From: Ruegeria arenilitoris
GTDB taxonomy: Bacteria > Pseudomonadota > Alphaproteobacteria > Rhodobacterales > Rhodobacteraceae
Direction: 5' to 3' (one strand)
Length of the DNA stretch: 64,000 bases
NCBI RefSeq assembly: GCF_042675705.1
Contig: NZ_JBHTJJ010000007.1
Shown here: positions 26,734 through 35,070 of the stretch, one piece after another
Numbering within the stretch: the first letter of the stretch is position 1
Layout: every line of letters begins with the position of its first letter
Program-made: the position numbers and the translations under genes
The notes under the pieces: generated by a model
Told to the model about the DNA's origin: nothing
What the model saw: the letters and a program-made list of their open reading frames with translations, nothing else
Databases searched by the model: none

Positions 26734-26812
26734 TCAGGAGGCCAGAGGGGCAAGTACCCTCGCGAGGACACCACCGAACGGTTCCAGTTCGCGCGACCTG
26801 CGTTTTTGGGCG
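26734..26812 (-). pseudogene. Remnant of rplT 3' end (partial duplicate)
   Basis: On the minus strand this stretch reads RELEPFGGVLARVLAPLAS-stop, aligned in the same register with the end of intact L20, HEPEAFGAIVAKAQAALAA-stop. Downstream bases including GAGGATCAGG and CACTG and the terminator also match the intact locus at 27640-27740. It begins right after the stop codon of the upstream secreted-protein gene and has no start, so it is a broken direct-repeat copy, not a gene. Confidence 0.75.
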
Positions 26813-27523
26813 TCAGTTGGCTCTTTTGATCTCAACTTCATCAAATTCGAAACGACCAGTTCCAAAGGCTGCCAGGCCTATCCCTGCCCGAGCGCCTTGG
26901 CCGGGGTTCGAGGACGTTCGCTTTGAAAACAGCGTTTGAACGACCTTGGTTCCGTTGGCATAGAAAACCACGTGCGCCCCTCGGACCTGGAAGGTCAGCT
27001 TGTTCGGGGCGCCGACGCGTATCGCGTCATGTCTGTCTGCGTGTACCAGCCTCAATTGGCGGCCGTCCTTTTGCAGTACGTGATAGCGCCCTTTGTCGTC
27101 CACAGTGAACGCCACGTATTTCCCGGACTTTCCGCTGCCAACCAGAATGCCCACACCGCTTTTGCCGCTGAACTCTCCGTCCACCACGGCAGAGATTACC
27201 ATGTCCTGCGTGCTCTCCAACGAAGCCGAGCCGGGAAACTTCATCCACGCCACGTCGTTGAACTGAAGGCTGCGCGCATCCTGTCTGTTCTCCATGACGA
27301 ATTTTCCATCGGCCACATAAACGGCCCAGGGCGGCTTGGCCGATTGAAAGTCGATCTGCCCGCCCAGCATGAGCGTCGTGTCGTCACCATCAAAGGTTTC
27401 AACCAATACGTCAGGAAGGTCAGGTTCGGTGATCGTGTCCTGCGATCTTGCCACTGTCGGGTGGCAGATCACCACTGCAGTCAAGACAAGAAGGGCTTGG
27501 GTAAGTCTCTGGCAAATAGGCAT
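26813..27523 (-). CDS. Secreted protein with LamG/DUF1080-like fold
   Basis: A 236-residue exported protein with a signal peptide (hydrophobic QALLVLTAVVICHPTVARS, about residues 8-27). The mature part resembles concanavalin-like/DUF1080 beta-sandwich domains (ISAVVDGEFSGKSGVGILVGSGKSGKYVAFTVDDKGRY, then GRFEFDEVEIKRAN at the end). No catalytic residues are recognised; function unknown. ATG at 27538 is an alternative start. Base composition is less GC-rich than its surroundings. It is bounded on both sides by rplT 3'-end sequence. Confidence 0.7.
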   Translation of the reverse strand: MPICQRLTQALLVLTAVVICHPTVARSQDTITEPDLPDVLVETFDGDDTTLMLGGQIDFQSAKPPWAVYVADGKFVMENRQDARSLQFNDVAWMKFPGSASLESTQDMVISAVVDGEFSGKSGVGILVGSGKSGKYVAFTVDDKGRYHVLQKDGRQLRLVHADRHDAIRVGAPNKLTFQVRGAHVVFYANGTKVVQTLFSKRTSSNPGQGARAGIGLAAFGTGRFEFDEVEIKRAN

Positions 27524-27644
27524 TTCAGCATTCCGCATTCAATTCATCAGTGAAACTTAACAGATGATTACATCAAATGCGTGTAGTGACCATAACGGAA
27601 TCCCATACTTGGTTTACGCGAAATCCAATCTGGTCGATCCAAAG

Positions 27645-27680
27645 AAAAAAGCCGCCCCGAACGGGACGGCCTTTCTTTCA
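27645..27680 (-). terminator. Rho-independent terminator of rpmI-rplT
   Basis: On the minus strand AAGGCCGTCCC-GTT-CGGGGCGGCTT is followed by a T-run, about 20 bp after the rplT stop. Its near copy is at 26680-26713. Confidence 0.88.
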
Positions 27681-27698
27681 CTGTCTCTCGAAAGAGGA

Positions 27699-28064
27699 TC
27701 AGGCAGCCAGAGCGGCCTGTGCCTTGGCGACGATCGCGCCGAACGCTTCCGGCTCGTGCACGGCCAGGTCGGCCAGGACTTTGCGGTCCACTTCGATGCC
27801 GGCCAGGTTCAGGCCGTTGATGAAGCGGGAATAGGTCAGAGCTTCGTCATGCGAACGAACAGCGGCGTTGATGCGCTGGATCCACAGAGCACGGAAGTTG
27901 CGCTTGCGGTTCTTGCGGTCGCGGGTTGCGTACTGGTTGGCCTTGTCGACGGCCTGACGGGCAACCTTGAAGGTGTTCTTGCGGCGGCCATAGTAACCTT
28001 TGGCGGCCTTGATGACCTTCTTGTGACGGGCGTGAGTTACGGTTCCACCTTTAACGCGGGACAT
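27699..28064 (-). CDS. rplT: 50S ribosomal protein L20
   Basis: A 121-residue L20, essential early in 50S assembly. Signature text includes MSRVKGGTVTHARHKKVIKAAKGYYGRR, NRKRNFRALWIQRINAA near residue 55 and YSRFINGLNLAGIEVDRK near 78. It forms an operon with rpmI 14 bp upstream; infC, often first in this operon, is absent here. A degraded copy of its last 20-odd codons is found 0.96 kb downstream. Confidence 0.97.
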   Translation of the reverse strand: MSRVKGGTVTHARHKKVIKAAKGYYGRRKNTFKVARQAVDKANQYATRDRKNRKRNFRALWIQRINAAVRSHDEALTYSRFINGLNLAGIEVDRKVLADLAVHEPEAFGAIVAKAQAALAA

Positions 28065-28078
28065 ATCGGTATCTCCTC

Positions 28079-28279
28079 TTAGCGGTCGTAGGGCATGTAG
28101 CCCTTGACGATCTTGGCGTCGGGGGCGGACAGGGTGGTGGTGCCACGGGCGTCGCGGATGAACTTTTTGGTCCGCTTGATCATGCCGTGCCGCTTGCCGG
28201 CCTGAGCCGACATGACCTTACCGGTCGCGGTCACCTTGAAGCGCTTCTTGGCGCTCGATTTGGTCTTCATCTTGGGCAT
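28079..28279 (-). CDS. rpmI: 50S ribosomal protein L35
   Basis: A 66-residue basic protein starting MPKMKTKSSAKKRFKVTATGKV, diagnostic for L35, and ending KIVKGYMPYDR. ATG preceded by AAAGGAGACGG. First gene of the rpmI-rplT unit; roughly 180 bp of gene-free sequence separates it from the symporter gene. Confidence 0.96.
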   Translation of the reverse strand: MPKMKTKSSAKKRFKVTATGKVMSAQAGKRHGMIKRTKKFIRDARGTTTLSAPDAKIVKGYMPYDR

Positions 28280-28426
28280 TTCCGTCTCCTTTCAGGGTTC
28301 GGTCCGAAACGCGACTCGGCATGCCACATCGGCCGGTCGCGCGATCAGATGCGCCGTTTACGCAAGTTCGGTCATGCTGGCAAGGGGTTTTTGACCCGTT
28401 CGGGTGCTTTTTGCACCGGGGTCGGG

Positions 28427-28453
28427 AACCGGGGCAGCAGGGCCGCCCCGGTT
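28427..28453. terminator. Stem-loop at 3' end of symporter gene
   Basis: AACCGGGGC and GCCCCGGTT form a perfect 9-bp stem with a 9-nt loop, 7 bp beyond the symporter stop. No clean T-run follows, so it may be a Rho-assisted or mRNA-stabilising end. Confidence 0.45.
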
Positions 28454-28460
28454 GGTGTCA

Positions 28461-30014
28461 TCAGTCGGCGAACTTGCGGATTTCGCCCCTTTTCAGTCGC
28501 GCGCTGTACGAGGCCAGCTCCTGACGCACCACTTTCATCAGGAAGTAGAGCGCAAAGACGTTGACCACGGCCATGGCAAAGATCGCCGCGTCCGAGAAGT
28601 CGATGACCGGACCCAGGTTGGCCGCAGCCCCGATCACCACGAAGACGCAGAAGATGATCTTGAACACCAGTTCCTTGGTGTGGCCCTCGCCGAACAGATA
28701 GGTCCAGGCCTTGAGGCCGTAATAGGACCAGCTGATCATGGTCGAGAAGGCGAACAGGATCACCGCGATGGCCAGGATGTAGGGGAACCAGCTGAAGGCG
28801 CTGCCGAAGGCGGCCGAAGTCAGGCTGACACCGGTGTTGCCATCGACGGTTGCGATCGCGGTGCCCGCTTCGTTCAGCACGTACAGGCCGGTTGCCGGGT
28901 CGATCACCAGCTGCTGGGTGATGATGATCACCAGCGCGGTCATGGTGCAGATCACCACGGTGTCGATGAACGGCTCGAGCAGCGAAACGAAGCCCTCGGT
29001 GATCGGCTCTTTGGTGCGGACGGCCGAGTGTGCAATGGCCGCCGAACCCACGCCTGCCTCGTTCGAGAAGGCGGCGCGTTTGAAGCCCTGGATTAGAGCA
29101 CCGACCATGCCGCCGGCCACGCCCAGACCGGTGAAGGCACCAGCGAAGATCTGACCGAAGGCCCAGCCGATCATGTCAGCGTTCATGATGATGATGACCA
29201 GCGCAGTGGCGACGTACAGGATGCCCATGAACGGCACGACCTTCTCGGTCACGCGGGCGATCGACTTCAGGCCGCCCACGATGACCATGAACACCACGGC
29301 CGCAAAGACCAGGCCGGTAATCCAACCGGGATAGTCACCGACGATGCCCGCGATCTGCTGGTGCGCCTGGTTGGCCTGGAACATGTTGCCCCCGCCCAGC
29401 GCGCCAAGGATACAGAAGATCGAGAACAGGACCGCCAAGATCTTGCCGCCGGGCAGACCCAGTTCGGCAAAGCCCTTGGACATGTAGTACATCGGGCCGC
29501 CCGAAACGGTGCCGTCTTCGTACTCGTTGCGGTACTTCACACCCAGCGTACATTCGGTGAATTTCGACGCCATGCCCAGAAGGCCGGCGAGGATCATCCA
29601 GAAGGTCGCACCGGGTCCGCCGATGCCGACTGCCACCGCGACGCCCGCGATGTTGCCCAGGCCGACGGTGCCGGACAGCGCCGTTGCCAGCGCCTGGAAG
29701 TGACTGACCTCGCCCGCATCGTTGGGGTCGGAATAGTCACCTTTCACCAAGCTGATCGCATGGCTAAAGAACCGCATCTGCACAAAGGCAAAATACAGTG
29801 TGAACACCGTTGCGGCCACGACCAGCCACATCACGATCCAGGGAAAGCTCGTTCCCGGAAAAGGTGCGAAGATGAAGCTGACGAAAGGGCCCGTCAGATT
29901 CGCGAAGGTCTGGTTGATCTTTTCATCCAGACCGGGGGCCTCCTGCGCAAATGCGGGGTTGGCCAGCAGGGCCGCGGCCGCACCGGACAGGCCCAGGGTT
30001 TTGATCGATTTCAT
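28461..30014 (-). CDS. AGCS-family sodium:alanine symporter
   Basis: A 517-residue polytopic protein of the alanine/glycine:cation symporter family. An N-terminal signal-like helix ending NPAFAQ precedes about ten membrane segments; conserved blocks are LSGTVGLGNIAGVAVAVGIGGPGATFWMI near residue 110 and GGPMYYMSKGF near 170. It imports alanine, glycine or possibly D-alanine with Na+. It is followed upstream by UspA within 15 bp, and the divergent Lrp regulator probably controls both. Confidence 0.93.
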   Translation of the reverse strand: MKSIKTLGLSGAAAALLANPAFAQEAPGLDEKINQTFANLTGPFVSFIFAPFPGTSFPWIVMWLVVAATVFTLYFAFVQMRFFSHAISLVKGDYSDPNDAGEVSHFQALATALSGTVGLGNIAGVAVAVGIGGPGATFWMILAGLLGMASKFTECTLGVKYRNEYEDGTVSGGPMYYMSKGFAELGLPGGKILAVLFSIFCILGALGGGNMFQANQAHQQIAGIVGDYPGWITGLVFAAVVFMVIVGGLKSIARVTEKVVPFMGILYVATALVIIIMNADMIGWAFGQIFAGAFTGLGVAGGMVGALIQGFKRAAFSNEAGVGSAAIAHSAVRTKEPITEGFVSLLEPFIDTVVICTMTALVIIITQQLVIDPATGLYVLNEAGTAIATVDGNTGVSLTSAAFGSAFSWFPYILAIAVILFAFSTMISWSYYGLKAWTYLFGEGHTKELVFKIIFCVFVVIGAAANLGPVIDFSDAAIFAMAVVNVFALYFLMKVVRQELASYSARLKRGEIRKFAD

Positions 30015-30028
30015 GTCTGCTCCTCCCG

Positions 30029-30466
30029 TCAGTTCACGACTGTGACCGGAACGTCGGCGTGCATGACCAGATTTTGGGTCGAACTGCCGAAGATTCGCTT
30101 TTTGATGCCGTCAGCCGAGGATCGTCCCACGACGATCTGCGATCCGCCGTTTTCGACCGTGATCGCGTTCAGCGTTTCGGCCACATCGCCATGGCGGACA
30201 ATACCGCGGGCGCTGAAGCCTGCGGCCTTCAGGGCCTCGACGGCGGGTTCCACCACGCGGCTGGTGGCAAGCGCGATCTCCTCCTCGCGCCGCTTGTGCC
30301 GCAGGGCGTTTTCCTCGGGAGTTTGGAAAGTATAGGGCGACCATTCGATGACATAGGCAACCAGCAGTTCACACGATCCAATCCGACTTGCCAGATCCTT
30401 GGCAAAGCCGACCGCGCGATCTCCGGTCTCTGTCCCGTCCAGTCCTATGACAATTTTCGTTGTCAT
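30029..30466 (-). CDS. Universal stress protein, UspA family
   Basis: A 145-residue alpha/beta protein beginning MTTKIVIGLDGTETGDRAVGFA with the nucleotide-loop-like VVGRSSADGIKKRIFGSSTQNLV near residue 110 and ending VPVTVVN. Members with this loop often bind ATP. ATG at 30466 follows CGGAGGA; in-frame codons further upstream are not family sequence. It sits immediately before the symporter gene in one operon, a pairing that suggests a regulatory or accessory role in uptake. Confidence 0.9.
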   Translation of the reverse strand: MTTKIVIGLDGTETGDRAVGFAKDLASRIGSCELLVAYVIEWSPYTFQTPEENALRHKRREEEIALATSRVVEPAVEALKAAGFSARGIVRHGDVAETLNAITVENGGSQIVVGRSSADGIKKRIFGSSTQNLVMHADVPVTVVN

Positions 30467-30603
30467 CTCGTTCCTCCGTTTTTGTTGATTTGGCCGGGGC
30501 CCGTGCCCCCGGCAGGGCAGCCGGAACCTGGAACTCGTTTTACAAGACTGCCCTTCGGTCAAGTATCAGGAAAAATCACTAGGAAAAGGAGATTTTTTCG
30601 GTC

Positions 30604-30619
30604 TATTTTCAGGAAAATA
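30604..30619. promoter_or_regulatory. Palindromic candidate Lrp site
   Basis: TATTTTCAGGAAAATA is a perfect 7-2-7 palindrome 36 bp upstream of the Lrp-family gene. Two further AGGAAAA half-sites lie at about 30571 and 30584, so the divergent uspA/lrp region has several phased A/T-rich sites typical of Lrp/AsnC binding. Confidence 0.55.
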
Positions 30620-30655
30620 TGCCGCCAGACCTCAAAAACGCAGGGAAATTGCCTG

Positions 30656-31141
30656 ATGGACAGGGATTTGGATAAGATCGATCAACGGATATTGGCCGAG
30701 CTCGAGGCCAATGGACGCCTGCCAATAGTCGAACTGGCGGCCCGAGTAAACCTGACCAACACGCCGTGTTCCGAGCGGGTGAAACGGCTGGAAAAGAGCG
30801 GGTACATCACCGGCTACAGCGCGGTGATCGACAAAGAGAGGCTGGGGCTGGGGCACTTGACGGTGGTGCAGGTTTCGCTGACGGCCACAGCCGAACACTC
30901 GCTGGACCGTTTCAACGAAGCCGTGCGACGGGTACCTGAAATCGAAACCTGCCTGATGGTCGCCGGATCATTCGACTACATGCTGACCGTTCGGACACGC
31001 GACATCGCGCATTTCCGAACGGTGTTGGGCGACAAGATCAACAAGCTTCCGGGGATACACCAGACAAGCTCGTTCACGGTGATGGAGACCGTAAAAGAGC
31101 CTGTCGGCGCCAAAGCAAGACCCGGCGGACCGGGTGGCTGA
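30656..31141 (+). CDS. Lrp/AsnC-family transcriptional regulator
   Basis: A 161-residue regulator: helix-turn-helix at residues 5-60 (LDKIDQRILAELEANGRLPIVELAARVNLTNTPCSERVKRLEKSGYI) and the RAM ligand-binding domain from about 70 to 145. The extra tail KEPVGAKARPGGPGG is non-conserved. ATG at 30656 was chosen because the HTH begins there. Divergent from the uspA-symporter operon across a region with repeated AGGAAAA sites, suggesting amino-acid-responsive control. Confidence 0.92.
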   Translation: MDRDLDKIDQRILAELEANGRLPIVELAARVNLTNTPCSERVKRLEKSGYITGYSAVIDKERLGLGHLTVVQVSLTATAEHSLDRFNEAVRRVPEIETCLMVAGSFDYMLTVRTRDIAHFRTVLGDKINKLPGIHQTSSFTVMETVKEPVGAKARPGGPGG

Positions 31142-31143
31142 TC

Positions 31144-32589
31144 CTATTCGGGATCCGTCGAGTAGATCAGTCGCTCGTCGCAGGGTGCGACGCGCAGGAT
31201 GTTGGTCGAGCCTGGCACGTTGAACGGGACACCGGCGGTCACCACGATCTGATCCGAGGCGCCGGCAAACCCGCTGGCTCGCGCCGCGCGCGCCGCATTG
31301 ACCACGGCGCTTTTGAACCGCTCGAGCTCGGGCGTCATCACGCAGTGACAGCCCCAGCTGAGACACAGACGCCGCGCGGTGCCCCGCAGCGAAGTCATGG
31401 CGATGATCGGGACACCGGGACGCTCGCGGGCGGTGAGCAGTGCGGTGGTGCCGCTTTGGGTAAAGCAGCAGATCGCCTTGATGTCGGTCTTTTCGGCGAT
31501 TTCACGGGCCGCGGCCACGATGCCGTCGGCAACGGTCGTTCCCTTGGTCTGGCGCGAAGCGTCGATGATCTGTTTGTAGGTTGGGTCGGCTTCGACCTCG
31601 ATCGCGACCTTGTTCATGGTCTGAACGGCCTCGATCGGATACGAGCCCGCGGCCGACTCGGCGCTCAGCATGATGGCGTCGGTTCCCTCATATATGGCGG
31701 TGGCGACGTCCGACACTTCGGCGCGGGTGGGCATCGGGCTTTCGATCATGCTTTCTAGCATCTGGGTCGCAACGATAACCGGCTTGGCGGCAGCGCGGCA
31801 CTTTCGGACCAGTCGCTTTTGAATCGGAGGCACGGCCGAGACCGGGAGTTCGACGCCCAGATCGCCACGGGCGACCATGATGCCGTCCGATGCGTCGAGG
31901 ATTTCGTCAAACGCCTCGACCGCCGCGGGTTTTTCAATCTTGGACAGGATAGCGGCGCGACCGTCAGCCAGGGCACGCGCTTCGTACACGTCCTTGGCCC
32001 GCTGCACGAAACTCAGCGCAAGCCAGTCGACGCCCAGCTGGCAGACGAACTCCAGATCGTCCCGGTCCTTCTCCGACAGGGCCGCCAGCGGCAGCACCAC
32101 GTCGGGCACGTTCACACCCTTGCGGTTCGAGATGGTTCCGCCGATTTCAACTTTGCAATCCGCGAAATCGGGGCCGCATTTCTCAACCACAAGCCGGATC
32201 TTGCCGTCGTTGACCAGCAGATGCGCCCCCGCTTCCAACGCCTGAAAAATCTCGGGGTGCGGCAGGCAGACCCGGCTGACATCGCCCGGAGTTTCGTCCA
32301 GATCCAAACGGAACGCGGCACCTTCGACCAAGTCCTCTGCATCATTCGCAAACACACCGACCCGCAGTTTCGGGCCCTGAAGGTCCGCCAGAATGGCGAT
32401 CGGGCTATCGAGGTCCTTTTCGATCTGACGGATGATCCGGTGGCGCTCGCGAATCTCGTCATGGCTGCCATGGCTCATGTTCAGGCGGAACACGTCGGCG
32501 CCGGCCTCGTGCAGAGCACGGATCGTATCATAGTCGTTGGACGCCGGGCCCAGCGTCGCCACGATTTTCACATTTCTCAGGCGTCGCAT
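31144..32589 (-). CDS. pyk: Pyruvate kinase
   Basis: A 481-residue enzyme making pyruvate and ATP from phosphoenolpyruvate and ADP. Landmarks are IVATLGPAS near residue 9, FRLNMSHGSHDE near 33, the active-site signature ILSKIEKPAAVEAFDEI near 220 and ATQMLESMIESPMPTRAEVSDVA near 270. ATG at 32589 preceded by GGAGAGC. It converges on the Lrp gene with a 2-bp gap. Confidence 0.96.
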   Translation of the reverse strand: MRRLRNVKIVATLGPASNDYDTIRALHEAGADVFRLNMSHGSHDEIRERHRIIRQIEKDLDSPIAILADLQGPKLRVGVFANDAEDLVEGAAFRLDLDETPGDVSRVCLPHPEIFQALEAGAHLLVNDGKIRLVVEKCGPDFADCKVEIGGTISNRKGVNVPDVVLPLAALSEKDRDDLEFVCQLGVDWLALSFVQRAKDVYEARALADGRAAILSKIEKPAAVEAFDEILDASDGIMVARGDLGVELPVSAVPPIQKRLVRKCRAAAKPVIVATQMLESMIESPMPTRAEVSDVATAIYEGTDAIMLSAESAAGSYPIEAVQTMNKVAIEVEADPTYKQIIDASRQTKGTTVADGIVAAAREIAEKTDIKAICCFTQSGTTALLTARERPGVPIIAMTSLRGTARRLCLSWGCHCVMTPELERFKSAVVNAARAARASGFAGASDQIVVTAGVPFNVPGSTNILRVAPCDERLIYSTDPE

Positions 32590-32706
32590 CGCGCTTGCTC
32601 TCCTTGATGGCCGAATGTTACCGCAAACAGTGTTCGGGTCGCTTATTGCGCAATTCCCTTTCCGAGGCAACTGTCCTACACCTGCGGCAAACAAGATGAC
32701 AGGCTC

Positions 32707-33444
32707 ATGACATACACTCCGTTTTACGTGCACGGGGCGGATCGCCCGTCCCGCTGGCTGATCACGTGCGACCATGCCACCAACATCGTACCGCCGCAGA
32801 TCAACGGCGGCGACCTCGGCCTTCCGCGTGAGGACATGGAGCGCCACATCGCCTATGACGTGGGCGCCTACGAGGTATCGAAACATCTGGGCGAGATCCT
32901 GAACGCGCCGGTGATTGCCGCCAATTTCTCTCGGCTGGTGATCGACCCGAACCGGGGCGAGGACGACCCGACCCTGTTGATGAAGCTGTATGACGGGTCG
33001 ATCATTCCGGCCAACCGTCACGCCGACGCCGCCGAGCGCGAACGGCGCCTGAACCTGTGCTATCGCCCCTATCACGAAGCGCTAGCCAAGATGGCCGCCC
33101 TGCCCCACGCCGTAATCGTGTCGATGCATTCCTTCACGCGCCAGCTGCGGGGCCGCCCGCCGCGCCCCTGGGACGTCGGCATCCTGCACACCGCGGACGA
33201 GCGGTTCTCGGCCCCGCTGATCGAGCGCCTGCGGGCCGAGGAGGATCTGTGCGTCGGCGTGAACGAGCCCTATACCGGCGTGCTGCCGGGGGATGCGATC
33301 GACCGGCACGCCACCGCCTTTGGTCGCCCCAACGCGCTGATCGAGCTGCGCAACGACCTGATCGCCGATCATGCCGGGCAGCGCGCCTGGGCCGAGCGGC
33401 TGGCCCCAATCCTGAACGATGCGCTGGCCGCAAGCGGGCTGTAA
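32707..33444 (+). CDS. N-formylglutamate amidohydrolase-family protein
   Basis: A 245-residue protein of the HutG/N-formylglutamate deformylase family (zinc hydrolase). Typical text: LITCDHATNIVPPQ near residue 20, HIAYDVGAYEVSKHLGEIL near 47, ANFSRLVIDPNRGEDDPTL near 72 and MHSFTRQLRG near 140. No other histidine-degradation genes are nearby, so the physiological amide is unknown. Divergent from pyk. Confidence 0.88.
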   Translation: MTYTPFYVHGADRPSRWLITCDHATNIVPPQINGGDLGLPREDMERHIAYDVGAYEVSKHLGEILNAPVIAANFSRLVIDPNRGEDDPTLLMKLYDGSIIPANRHADAAERERRLNLCYRPYHEALAKMAALPHAVIVSMHSFTRQLRGRPPRPWDVGILHTADERFSAPLIERLRAEEDLCVGVNEPYTGVLPGDAIDRHATAFGRPNALIELRNDLIADHAGQRAWAERLAPILNDALAASGL

Positions 33445-33530
33445 CGCTGGAAAAATCCGCGACCAAACGACGCCCGTGCTCTTGCGCGGCGCGCGGGCGG
33501 CCCCCATTTTTGGGGTGAAAGGAGGCCGTC

Positions 33531-33770
33531 ATGACACCTGAAACCCTGACAGCCTTTTTCGGCTGGATGACCGTTCTGAACTTTGCGGTCCTGCTGCTGT
33601 CGACTCTGATGGTGGTGGCCCTGCAGGACCGCATCGCCGCCATTCACGGCCGCATGTTCCAGATGGACAAGGCCGAGGTCAGAAAGGCCTATTTCAAGTA
33701 TCTTGCGAACTACAAGATCCTGACCCTGATCTTCTGCCTGATGCCCTGGATTGCCCTCAAGCTGGTCTGA
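33531..33770 (+). CDS. Small two-helix membrane protein (DUF6868-like)
   Basis: A 79-residue protein with membrane helices at about residues 6-28 (FFGWMTVLNFAVLLLSTLMVVAL) and 61-79 (YKILTLIFCLMPWIALKLV) separated by a polar loop. It matches a small-membrane-protein family common in marine proteobacteria. A good AAAGGAGG site precedes the ATG. Function unknown. Confidence 0.78.
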   Translation: MTPETLTAFFGWMTVLNFAVLLLSTLMVVALQDRIAAIHGRMFQMDKAEVRKAYFKYLANYKILTLIFCLMPWIALKLV

Positions 33771-33841
33771 TCCGGCGCGCGTTGTGCAATGGCCTCGGGC
33801 TTGCTAGGTCTGGATCAAATCCCACGAACCGGAGCCCTACC

Positions 33842-34156
33842 ATGGACCCCCAGACCGAGATCGAACTTCAGGCCGCCGCTTTCCGCCGTCTGCAGAAACA
33901 CCTGATGCAGGACCGCACCGACGTTCAGAACATCGACATGATGAATCTGGCCGGGTTCTGCCGAAACTGCCTGGCGCGGTGGTTTCAGGAAGCCGCCAAT
34001 GAAAAAGGCATCGAAATGGGCAAGGATGAAGCCCGCGAAATTTTCTATGGCATGACCATGGATGAGTGGAAATCCAGATACCAGACCGAGGCCAGCCCCG
34101 AAAAACAGGCCGCCTTCAAGGTCGCGTTCGAAGAGAACGTGGGCAAAAAAGACTGA
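33842..34156 (+). CDS. DUF1244 family protein
   Basis: A 104-residue protein with the DUF1244 core FRRLQKHLMQDRTDVQNIDMMNLAGFCRNCLARWF at residues 13-48, including a CxxC pair that could bind metal, and the conserved IFYGMTMDEWKSRYQ. Widespread in alpha- and gammaproteobacteria with no established function. It ends at a shared bidirectional terminator. Confidence 0.88.
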   Translation: MDPQTEIELQAAAFRRLQKHLMQDRTDVQNIDMMNLAGFCRNCLARWFQEAANEKGIEMGKDEAREIFYGMTMDEWKSRYQTEASPEKQAAFKVAFEENVGKKD

Positions 34157-34166
34157 CGCCTTAACG

Positions 34167-34194
34167 AAAAGGCCCGCCAGATCGGCGGGCCTTT
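34167..34194. terminator. Bidirectional terminator
   Basis: AAAA-GGCCCGCC-AGATC-GGCGGGCC-TTT lies between the convergent DUF1244 gene and the D-amino-acid operon and can serve both. Confidence 0.85.
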
Positions 34195-34198
34195 GCAT

Positions 34199-35059
34199 TC
34201 AGATCGCTGCCTTTAGGCTTTCGTCCAGATAGATCTCGCGCAGGCGCGTGGCGATCGGGCCGGGTGTGCCGTCGCCCAGCGCTACGCCGTCGATCTCGAC
34301 CACAGGCATTACGAAAGCGCTGGCCGAAGTGGTGAAGGCCTCGTCGGCTTCTTTTGCTTCGTCGATGGTGAAAAGGCGCTCCTCGACTTCCATCTGCGCC
34401 TCGGCCGCCATGCGCAACACCGCCTTGCGGGTGATCCCGTGCAGGATGTCATTCGACAGCGGGCGGGTGATGATCTTGCCGTTCTTGACGATATAGGCGT
34501 TGTTGCTGGTGCCTTCGGTGACATACCCGTCTTCGATCATCCAGGCATCGTCGCACCCGGCGGCCTTGGCCATCATCTTGCCCATGGACGGGTACAGCAG
34601 TTGCACCGTCTTGATGTCGCGGCGGCCCCAGCGGATATCCTCGATCGAGATGATCTTGGCCCCTTTCTTCGCCGCCGGATTGTCAGCCAGACCGGGCTTG
34701 TTCTGAGTGAACAGAACCAGCGTCGGCTTGGTGTCGGCCGAGGGGAAGACAAAATCGCGGTCACCGTCGCTGCCTCGGGTGACCTGCAGATAGACCAGCC
34801 CCTCGGTGATGCCGTTCAGCTCGACCAGCTTGCGGTGGATTTCAAGCAGCTCGTCCTTGCTGCAGGGTTCTGCCATCTGCAATTCGTCCAGCGACCGCTT
34901 CAGGCGCACCGCGTGACCCTCGAAATCAATCAGCTTGCCGTCCAGCACGCTTGTCACCTCATAGACGGCATCCGCCATCAGAAAGCCTCGATCGAAGATC
35001 GAGACCTTGGCTTCGGTCTCGGGCAGGTATTCGCCGTTCACGTAAACGGTACGGGTCAT
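34199..35059 (-). CDS. D-amino-acid aminotransferase, class IV
   Basis: A 286-residue fold-type IV PLP enzyme similar to Bacillus D-alanine aminotransferase: VYVNGEYLPETEAKVSIFDRGFLMADAVYEV at residues 4-34, PLP Lys in RRDIKTVQLLYPSMGK near 150 and the EGTSNNAYIV motif near 185. It transfers amino groups between D-amino acids and 2-oxo acids. ATG at 35059 has GGAG six bases upstream; another ATG at 35069-35071 overlaps the dgcA stop. Third gene of dgcN-dgcA-dat. Confidence 0.88.
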   Translation of the reverse strand: MTRTVYVNGEYLPETEAKVSIFDRGFLMADAVYEVTSVLDGKLIDFEGHAVRLKRSLDELQMAEPCSKDELLEIHRKLVELNGITEGLVYLQVTRGSDGDRDFVFPSADTKPTLVLFTQNKPGLADNPAAKKGAKIISIEDIRWGRRDIKTVQLLYPSMGKMMAKAAGCDDAWMIEDGYVTEGTSNNAYIVKNGKIITRPLSNDILHGITRKAVLRMAAEAQMEVEERLFTIDEAKEADEAFTTSASAFVMPVVEIDGVALGDGTPGPIATRLREIYLDESLKAAI

Positions 35060-35070
35060 GTTCGTCTCCA

